48,895 bases of DNA, from assembly GCA_018220985.1 (NCBI GenBank), contig JAAOXS010000007.1, forward strand, positions 1 to 48,895, given 5' to 3'. Below the pieces are notes generated by a model. The model did no database searches. It saw nothing but the letters and a program-made list of their open reading frames with translations, and had not been told where the DNA came from. This document shows positions 18,830 to 24,517 of this stretch, piece after piece (positions within the stretch are counted from its first letter, which is position 1; every line of letters begins with the position of its first letter). This stretch comes from Nanobdellota archaeon (GTDB taxonomy: Archaea; Nanobdellota; Nanobdellia; PEZQ01). The translations under genes and the position numbers were made by a program.

Positions 18830-20332
18830 TTATTGCTTGGCAGGATATAGTATTCTGGTTAGGCTTGTTTGTTTTTCAGTTTCTGACATTTCACTTAGTG
18901 TTTTTTTCATTTTTTTTTCATTTTGTTTTCCAGCCCAGTAATATTTTTCGTCCAAACATCCTTTTGTTATTAGAACGTATATTTTTCCAATTCGTGTTCT
19001 TCCAATTCGTCCTTTTCTTTGTATTGTTTGAATTGCTGAAGGTGATGGTTCAAAAAATATTCCTACATCAGCGTCGCTTACGTGTAGTCCTTCATTTATG
19101 ACTTGTGTTGCTACGAGAACATTTATTTTCCCGTCTTTAAATTTTTGCAGTGTTTCAAGTTGTTTTTTTTGTGTTATTCCATCTTTCTGCCCTAAAAATT
19201 CTTCTGATTTAACATTTTTTATTTTGTTTAGTTTTTTTGAAATATTTTTTGAATTATCTCTTAGTTTTGTGAAAATGATTATTTTATTTTTTTTCAAAAC
19301 TTGTTTTTTTACGAGGTTGGTTAAAACATTGATTTTAGGGTGTTCTTCACTTGTTTCAAGTGCTTTTCTGTACGCGTCGTAGAAGTTTGGATTATTGAAT
19401 AATAAAGCGCTGGATTTAGTTTTGTTTTTTTCTTTTTCAATTTTTTTCATGTAATTAACTAGTGGTTGAACTCCTTTTGTTTCAATTAGTTCAAGTGCGT
19501 GAAGTGTTTTGAACGCGGCGCTAACTTCTTTTATACTTGAATAAGTGGTGTAGTCAGCGTTACCTGTTGAGGATATGTTTCTTAATTCTTTTTGCAGGTC
19601 AAGTAATTTTTTTTTGCTGACGTAACTTTTGTTCGTGATTAATCCTTTATTTTTTAGTGTGTTAAGTGTTAGCGTTTTGACTTGTTCAAGGTCGTGTTTG
19701 ATTTTTTTCATTTCAGTTGGCAGTTCAACAAATAATGGTATAACTTTTTTTTCTTTTACGTAGGGTTTGACAGTTAAGCTGTCAACACTTTTAACATGAA
19801 TTTTTTTCAAGTTTAAGTTTTCACAAACAATTTTTACACGTTCTTTATCTTTTCCTGGTGATGCTGTCATTGCAAGAATATGTCCTTCAGGGTTTAATCG
19901 TGAGTATTGTTTTGCAAGAAAAACATAAGCGTAATCCCCTATTGCTCTGTGCGCTTCATCGAAAATCATTAGTGCAACGTTTTTCAAATTAATTCTTCCA
20001 CTTATAACATCGTTTTCAATGGTTTGAGGTGTGCAAAAAATTGTGTTAGCGTTTTCGTAAACTTTTTTTCTTTCTTTTGGGGGTATTAATCCTGTTACTA
20101 TAACGCTTTTGAAATTTGCGTATTCATCAAATAATTTTTTATGCTGTTCAACAAGAGGTCTTGTCGGTGCCATGAAAACGATTTTTCCAATTTCGCGTTT
20201 TATAATGCTTAATCCAAGTGCAATGAATGTTTTTCCAAGCCCTGTTGGCACAACTATTAGTGAATTATTTTTTAAGGCTTTGTCAAGAAGTTCTTCTTGG
20301 TATAGTCTAAGTTCAAGTTTTTTTTTAAGCAT
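18830..20332 (-). CDS. Hef-type SF2 helicase (no nuclease domain)
   Basis: DEAH helicase of 500 residues that in Hef/FANCM proteins remodels stalled forks. RecA-1 has Walker A PTGLGKT at 29-35, MAPTRPLVEQH and DEAH in LMIFDEAHRAIGDYAY, followed by the MTASPG motif. RecA-2 has IIIFTKLRD, LVATQVINEGLHVSDADVGI and QRKGRIGRTRIG. The Hef helical insert lies between the two. The protein ends shortly after RecA-2, where euryarchaeal Hef continues into the ERCC4 nuclease. That nuclease is encoded separately at 17044-17691, two genes downstream on the same strand. Confidence 0.93.
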   Translation of the reverse strand: MLKKKLELRLYQEELLDKALKNNSLIVVPTGLGKTFIALGLSIIKREIGKIVFMAPTRPLVEQHKKLFDEYANFKSVIVTGLIPPKERKKVYENANTIFCTPQTIENDVISGRINLKNVALMIFDEAHRAIGDYAYVFLAKQYSRLNPEGHILAMTASPGKDKERVKIVCENLNLKKIHVKSVDSLTVKPYVKEKKVIPLFVELPTEMKKIKHDLEQVKTLTLNTLKNKGLITNKSYVSKKKLLDLQKELRNISSTGNADYTTYSSIKEVSAAFKTLHALELIETKGVQPLVNYMKKIEKEKNKTKSSALLFNNPNFYDAYRKALETSEEHPKINVLTNLVKKQVLKKNKIIIFTKLRDNSKNISKKLNKIKNVKSEEFLGQKDGITQKKQLETLQKFKDGKINVLVATQVINEGLHVSDADVGIFFEPSPSAIQTIQRKGRIGRTRIGKIYVLITKGCLDEKYYWAGKQNEKKMKKTLSEMSETEKQTSLTRILYPAKQ

Positions 20333-20359
20333 TATATTATAAGAATTCGCGTTTTTTAT

Positions 20360-21127
20360 TTATTTTTTCCGGTTTATGAATTCTACTAATCTGTTTGCGC
20401 CTTCAAGTTCGGGCATCACAATGTAGTCTGCTCCTGCTTGTTTCATTTTTTTCATAGTTGTCACACTGCTCGCGCGAGTTCCGATTAACGTTTTTTCGTT
20501 TAATTGTTTGATTGAAAGAATTATGAATAATGCATCTCCACTATCGCTTAAAGATATTATTGCGCCTTTGGCTTTTGTGACTCCTGCTTTTTTTAGTATT
20601 TCATCACTTAAGCAGTCACCTTCTATTACGAAAAACCCTTTTCTCCTTAATAATCTGGTTGTTGTAGGGTCATTTTCTATTATTACAAATTTTTTTCCTT
20701 CTTCATGAAGTTCTTGAGCTGCGTGCGCGCCTACTGAACCGCCGCCACAAATTATTACGTGTTTTCGCATATTGGAGATTTTTATCATTCCTAACACTTC
20801 TTTGAAATTAGATCTTAATAATAAGTTGATTATGTTTTCACTAATATAATATATTATTCCAATGCTTAAAAATGCGATTATTAAGTAGAATATTCCTAAA
20901 AATAAATTACCTTCTTCCGCATGAGCTGTTTTAGGGTAAAAAACTTTTATAGCTGCTTCTTGCAGTGCTTCGCTAAAACTCACGCCTTGCCATATGCTTA
21001 GGATTGTTCCGCCAATCACCACTAGTATGATAAGTGCTACAAAACCTATTAGTATGTGTCTTATATCTTCAACAAATTTTTTAATACCTTTTAATTCTCC
21101 AATGAATTTGTCAACTTTTTTTTTCAT
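20360..21127 (-). CDS. Two-helix channel-like membrane protein with RCK (TrkA-N) domain, selectivity filter missing
   Basis: A 255-residue protein laid out like a prokaryotic K+ channel (TM1, pore region, TM2, RCK). TM1 spans about 25-46, TM2 about 75-96. The RCK Rossmann domain begins near 123 (HVIICGGGSVGAHAAQEL), and its ligand region includes VIEGDCLSDEILKKAGV and GTRASSVTTMKKMKQAGADY. Between the helices stands SFSEALQEAAIKVFYPKTAH, with no TVGYG or similar filter. It may not conduct K+ in the usual way, may need a partner, or may be a sensor. It diverges from the coiled-coil gene at 21231. Confidence 0.82.
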   Translation of the reverse strand: MKKKVDKFIGELKGIKKFVEDIRHILIGFVALIILVVIGGTILSIWQGVSFSEALQEAAIKVFYPKTAHAEEGNLFLGIFYLIIAFLSIGIIYYISENIINLLLRSNFKEVLGMIKISNMRKHVIICGGGSVGAHAAQELHEEGKKFVIIENDPTTTRLLRRKGFFVIEGDCLSDEILKKAGVTKAKGAIISLSDSGDALFIILSIKQLNEKTLIGTRASSVTTMKKMKQAGADYIVMPELEGANRLVEFINRKK

Positions 21128-21230
21128 TTACTAATTATATACTGCAATCCTAATTATTAAAAACTTATATTACTGAATAAGCTTTAAATATTATCATTTT
21201 TTATTAAACTAGTAGGGGTGTGATAATATT

Positions 21231-21719
21231 ATGGGTTTAATGGGTTTGTTTGTAAAAAAGAAAAAAGAAGCGCCTAAGCCATTTAATCTTCCTAAACTAT
21301 CGGGAAGTGAGAGTTTTGGTTTGAAACCATTGCAGGGTTCTAAACAATTCATGAGTGAGGCTCCTAAAAAAGAGCTTTCCTCAATTAAGGAAATGGCTTT
21401 TCCTAAACTACCTGAACCACGTGCTTTTGGAAAATCTATTCCTGCACCTAAACCGTTGGAGCTTCCAAGTGTTAGTGTGGAAAAAATGCCTGAACCTCAT
21501 TTGTTTGTTAAAGTTGATAAATATAGGCAAGTGCGGGAGAGTAGTAAAAAGCTTGCTGAGAAGCTTAAGGATTTAACAGGGACTCTTGAAAAGTTGGAAG
21601 ATTTGAAAAAGGAAGAGGAACAAAAATTAGGTGATCTTAGGGGAACTTTGAAAAACATGAGTGATGCCGCGTCCGAACTTGATAAGACTTTCAGGTCTGC
21701 GCGAGAAGAATATGAATAA
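21231..21719 (+). CDS. Proline-rich, coiled-coil protein of unknown function
   Basis: A 162-residue soluble protein I do not recognise. Residues 1 to about 90 are low-complexity and basic/proline-rich. They hold repeated short motifs of the form PEPxxFxK (LPEPRAFGK and MPEPHLFVK) plus similar FxLPKL/FGLKPL pieces. The C-terminal half, from about 95, is a continuous coiled coil (SSKKLAEKLKDLTGTLEKLE, DLKKEEEQKLGDLRGTLKN). ATG 21231 is preceded by AGGGGTGTGAT, a fair ribosome binding site, and by TTTAAATAT upstream. The end overlaps the next gene by 8 bases. Confidence 0.7.
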   Translation: MGLMGLFVKKKKEAPKPFNLPKLSGSESFGLKPLQGSKQFMSEAPKKELSSIKEMAFPKLPEPRAFGKSIPAPKPLELPSVSVEKMPEPHLFVKVDKYRQVRESSKKLAEKLKDLTGTLEKLEDLKKEEEQKLGDLRGTLKNMSDAASELDKTFRSAREEYE

Positions 21720-22146
21720 TGATGTTTACATTGGCATAAAAAACCAGTCAGTAATCACTAGTGTTATTGCTCATTATTATGATAGTGTTCAAGAGTTTGA
21801 GGAAAGATTGGATGGTTTGATGAAGTTACGTCATGAATTTAGCATTACCAAAGTTGGTTTTTTGGATGATTTGATGGATTTTGTTCAAGAGTACGCTAAT
21901 CTTAAACAGCAAATTCCAATTGTTAAATTTAAGGCTTTGAATTATAAGAAGATTAAGAAGAAATTGAAGAAGAAAGTTAAAGCGAAAAAGGTTGAGATTG
22001 AATTTAAAAAAGCGAAGAAAGTTGCTGAAGTTTTGAAGAAGGAAAGCCAACCAAAGCCTGTTAGGGAATCTAATGATTTGATAAGGATTAAGAATTTCAG
22101 AAAAGAGTTGGAAAGTCTTAACAAGCAAATTTCAAATTTAACCTAA
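21712..22146 (+). CDS. Coiled-coil, lysine-rich protein of unknown function
   Basis: A 144-residue protein starting at ATG 21712, which overlaps the stop of the previous gene (ATGAATAA). The open frame extends upstream to 21661, but that part lies inside the preceding gene. It has an N-terminal helical domain (VITSVIAHYYDSVQEFEERL, then KLRHEFSITKVGFLDDLMDF). A highly basic middle (KIKKKLKKKVKAKKVEIEFK) and a short C-terminal coiled coil (IKNFRKELESLNKQI) follow. No signal or TM is present. It is evidently a functional pair with the preceding coiled-coil protein. Confidence 0.7.
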   Translation: MNNDVYIGIKNQSVITSVIAHYYDSVQEFEERLDGLMKLRHEFSITKVGFLDDLMDFVQEYANLKQQIPIVKFKALNYKKIKKKLKKKVKAKKVEIEFKKAKKVAEVLKKESQPKPVRESNDLIRIKNFRKELESLNKQISNLT

Positions 22147-22165
22147 TTTTTTTTGTTAGGGATAG

Positions 22166-22174
22166 GTTTAAAAA
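22166..22174 (+). promoter_or_regulatory. TATA box for tRNA-Leu
   Basis: GTTTAAAAA lies about 35-40 bases before the tRNA, so transcription should begin a few bases upstream of 22206. The transcript then needs 5' processing by RNase P. Confidence 0.45.
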
Positions 22175-22205
22175 TTGTTTTTTTCTTATTATTTTTTGTT
22201 TTATT

Positions 22206-22384
22206 GCGGGGATAGCCAAGCGGTCAAAGGCGTTAGGCTCAAGAACAACTCTTTCTTTTTAAAAAGAAAGAATTGGGAGAAGAAAAATTCCATTAATAAT
22301 CTTGAGCGCTGAAACTTTCGGGTTGATGACTTTGAGAAACCTAATCTCTCAGTGAGTTCGCAGGTTCGAATCCTGCTCCCCGCA
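22206..22384 (+). tRNA. tRNA-Leu (CAA) with intron
   Basis: Class II tRNA. Acceptor GCGGGGA pairs with TCCCCGC and the discriminator is A22384. The D stem is GCC/GGC. The anticodon stem is TTAGG (22233-22237) with CCTAA (22340-22344), and the anticodon CAA is at 22240-22242. The variable arm is long (TCTCTCAGTGAGTTC), and the T arm is GCAGG TTCGAAT CCTGC. After removal of 22244-22338 the mature tRNA is 84 nt. CCA is not encoded. Confidence 0.95.
22244..22338 (+). other. tRNA intron (95 nt) at position 37/38
   Basis: The intron sits at the canonical archaeal site. CTCA (22238-22241) pairs with TGAG (22333-22336). The 3-base bulges AGA (22242-22244) and AAA (22337-22339) flank this 4-bp helix, giving a bulge-helix-bulge recognised by the splicing endonuclease. 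Inside the intron is a strong hairpin (CTTTCTTTTT with AAAAAGAAAG). It is long for an archaeal tRNA intron but holds no gene. Confidence 0.88.
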
Positions 22385-22445
22385 CTATTTTTTTTCTCTC
22401 CCCACAAAAGAAATTAATAAATTCACGAGATTGTTATGATTACGT

Positions 22446-23432
22446 GTGAAAGAAGCATTATTTTATTCTAAAGAATTGGATTATTTGAAGTGCGAGTTAT
22501 GCGCGCATAATTGTATTATAAAAGAAGGCAAGACTGGTTTGTGCGGTGTTAGGAAGAATGTTGATGGAAAACTGTTTAGCATTTCATATGGTAGGATTAT
22601 TTCTCCGCAAATGGATGCTATTGAAAAAAAGCCTTTATACCATTTTTTTCCAGGGTCAAAAACTTTTTCATTTGGCACTTATGGGTGTAATTTTAAATGC
22701 GTTTTCTGTCAGAATCATCATTTAAGTTATAATGTTCCTGAAAATTATGAGAATTATGATTACACTACTGCTCAGGAGGTTGTTAGTTTAGCTAAAAAAT
22801 TTGGCGCTCACAGTATTGCTTACACGTATAATGAGCCAACTGTTTTCGCAGAATTCATTTTAGAAACTGCACGATTAGCGAAAAATTCTGGTTTAAAAAA
22901 TGTGATGGTAACAAATGGTTACACTAATCCCGCGCCAATTAAGGAATTGTGCCTGGTGATTGACGCTGTTAATATTGATTTAAAATCTTTTTCAAACACG
23001 TTTTATTCTAAGAACTGCAGTGCAAAATTAAGTCCCGTGAAGCAAGCAATTGAACAATATCATAAAAATGGTGTTTGGGTTGAAATAACTAATCTTGTTA
23101 TTCCAGGAGAGAATGATTTGAAAAAAGATTTTGAACACGTTGCGCGCTGGATTGCGAGTGTTAATAATTCAATTCCTTTACATCTAACAAGGTTTTATCC
23201 TTTTCATAAAATGGTTGATAAACTTCCAACGCCGATTAAGACTTTGGAGTATGCTAAAGAAATATGCAGTGAATTTTTAGATTATGTTTATGTTGGGAAT
23301 GTTAGCGGAGAACATAATACTTTTTGCAGTAATTGTGGTAAAAATCTTATTAAACGTTCTGATTTTTCTGTTAAAACTTTTATGAGAAGAGGTGAGTGCA
23401 GTTGCGGGGCAAAATTGCAGGGTTGTTTTTAG
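22446..23432 (+). CDS. Radical SAM enzyme of the AMMECR1/MEMO/radical-SAM set
   Basis: A 328-residue COG1180 (PflA-related) radical SAM protein. The [4Fe-4S] motif is CxxxCxxC at Cys81, Cys85 and Cys88 (YGCNFKCVFCQN). An N-terminal cysteine region (CELCAHNCIIKEGKTGLCGV) is characteristic of the AmmeMemoRadiSam subgroup, and the C-terminus ends in a zinc-ribbon-like block (CSNCGK...CSCGAKLQGCF). Other motifs include AYTYNEPTVFAEF and VEITNLVIPGEND. Its substrate is unknown. It starts at GTG 22446 after the tRNA, and the next gene begins inside its 3' end. The AMMECR1 partner is 6 kb upstream. Confidence 0.92.
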   Translation: MKEALFYSKELDYLKCELCAHNCIIKEGKTGLCGVRKNVDGKLFSISYGRIISPQMDAIEKKPLYHFFPGSKTFSFGTYGCNFKCVFCQNHHLSYNVPENYENYDYTTAQEVVSLAKKFGAHSIAYTYNEPTVFAEFILETARLAKNSGLKNVMVTNGYTNPAPIKELCLVIDAVNIDLKSFSNTFYSKNCSAKLSPVKQAIEQYHKNGVWVEITNLVIPGENDLKKDFEHVARWIASVNNSIPLHLTRFYPFHKMVDKLPTPIKTLEYAKEICSEFLDYVYVGNVSGEHNTFCSNCGKNLIKRSDFSVKTFMRRGECSCGAKLQGCF

Positions 23433-23902
23433 TATTTTTAATAACTTCTGTTTTTGGCATTACTAAAACGTACAATGAATTATTAGTGATAACCGAATTC
23501 CCTGAAATAGTGGTTGATAATGAGTTTTCTTTCCCTGTTAACATAACTAATTTAATTAATAAAACGCGTTTTCTTGAAGTTTATTCTTATGTTTATGAAG
23601 GGAGTAATTGTGTTTCAGGTTCTTGGACAAGTAATTTGCAAATACTTGAATTCGCCCCTTACGAGTTAAAAGAGTTAAATTTAACAAACTTTCTTGAACC
23701 AGTTAATGGTTTGTACGCTGTAAAACTTAGGATAAGAGAAAACACTAAGGATTTGGATTTGAAATCGTATTTAACTATTAACCAAACCCTTAAAAAACCA
23801 AACAGCATTACTGGTTATTCAATGATTGCGAAAACAGTTGCTTACGCAGGATTATCATTGGCGGGTTTAGTTGCTCTTTATGTGGTGATGAAAAAATTAT
23901 GA
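23396..23902 (+). CDS. Exported or membrane-anchored beta-rich protein, unknown
   Basis: A 168-residue protein. It has an N-terminal signal sequence (GKIAGLFLVFLITSVFG), an extracytoplasmic domain of about 115 residues resembling a small Ig-like/CARDB-like fold (EFPEIVVDNEFSFPVNITN, then YAVKLRIRENTKDLDLKSYL), and a C-terminal membrane helix (TVAYAGLSLAGLVALYVVM) ending in KKL. Several N-x-T/S sites suggest N-glycosylation. The start is GTG 23396 (or TTG 23402), within the radical SAM gene. It ends in a 4-base ATGA overlap with the next gene. I do not recognise a family. Confidence 0.65.
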   Translation: MQLRGKIAGLFLVFLITSVFGITKTYNELLVITEFPEIVVDNEFSFPVNITNLINKTRFLEVYSYVYEGSNCVSGSWTSNLQILEFAPYELKELNLTNFLEPVNGLYAVKLRIRENTKDLDLKSYLTINQTLKKPNSITGYSMIAKTVAYAGLSLAGLVALYVVMKKL

Positions 23903-24321
23903 CTTTTAAAATTCGTGCAATGCTTGAAGGCGCTGCAAAACACAGTGACCCTGAAAAAGCTAAAGAGGCTTTATCTAATTACTTGAAAGAACTTGTTAAT
24001 GTAATGAATCAACGAGAAAGCATAACCGTTCTCGCGGATAAATTAGAAAAACCTAAACTTACTGGTGATAACATTTTCACAAATTTTGTTGAAGTGACTG
24101 TTGAAATCAAAAATTTTTCAGGTATGTTAGGTTTCATAATTGATTTCGGACCAATTAACATTGAAATTTTGGAACCTGAAGGTGTTGTAAAAATAGATTC
24201 AGGTGAGCTTGAAGGAGTGACTAATGATTTTATAGCAAAAATTCACGAGTATGACAAACGGCTTAAAGCAATTACAGCTGCCTTCTTGAAACTTCAGAAA
24301 ACCACGCAGAACAAGAAATAA
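23899..24321 (+). CDS. Conserved-looking soluble protein, unknown
   Basis: A 140-residue cytosolic protein. It opens with a helical segment (MLEGAAKHSDPEKAKEALSN, then LKELVNVMNQRESITVLADK), continues as beta strands (VEVTVEIKNFSGMLGFIIDF, INIEILEPEGVVKIDSGEL), and closes with a helix (KRLKAITAAFLKLQKTTQNK). It is coupled to the preceding membrane protein by ATGA overlap. The helix-strand-strand-helix layout suggests a compact alpha/beta fold, but I cannot assign a function. Confidence 0.6.
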   Translation: MTFKIRAMLEGAAKHSDPEKAKEALSNYLKELVNVMNQRESITVLADKLEKPKLTGDNIFTNFVEVTVEIKNFSGMLGFIIDFGPINIEILEPEGVVKIDSGELEGVTNDFIAKIHEYDKRLKAITAAFLKLQKTTQNKK

Positions 24322-24350
24322 AAACGTTCAAGCCTTCAAATCATATTTAC

Positions 24351-24517
24351 GTTTCGAAACATATATAAATTTGCTGATAGTGATTATTAAATAGAAGTAT
24401 TCCACGAAAGAGGGGTTCAGGTGCGTTATTTAAGACACTTGAAACGAAATAGGATGCTTTCACATTCATAGTCAATTTTTTAACTCAAACCCCTCCGGAG
24501 AGGTAGGTGAATAAAAA
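24351..24517 (+). promoter_or_regulatory. Strong promoter and structured 5' leader of the S-layer gene
   Basis: A BRE-like CGAAAC (24355-24360) runs into TATA ATATATAAAT (24361-24370). Transcription should start near 24390, leaving a leader of roughly 125-130 nt. A 10-bp palindrome GTTTCGAAAC (24351-24360) covers the BRE. In the leader, GAGGGGTT (24410-24417) is the exact complement of AACCCCTC (24488-24495), closing a domain of about 70 nt just before the ribosome binding site. That site is GGAGAGGTAGGTGA (24497-24510). CTCCGGAG (24493-24500) overlaps both. The leader could control translation or mRNA stability. Confidence 0.7.

Noticed and set aside
22304-22309. CTTGAG inside the tRNA intron as the partner of the anticodon region
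   Set aside because: It can pair with CTCAAG, but only TTGAG at 22332-22336 gives correct 3-base bulges next to the splice sites.
22201-22407. Minus-strand frame of 68 residues over the tRNA-Leu gene
   Set aside because: It is the antisense of the tRNA (the AGSRIRTCEL-type peptide is a well-known tRNA artefact), not a protein.
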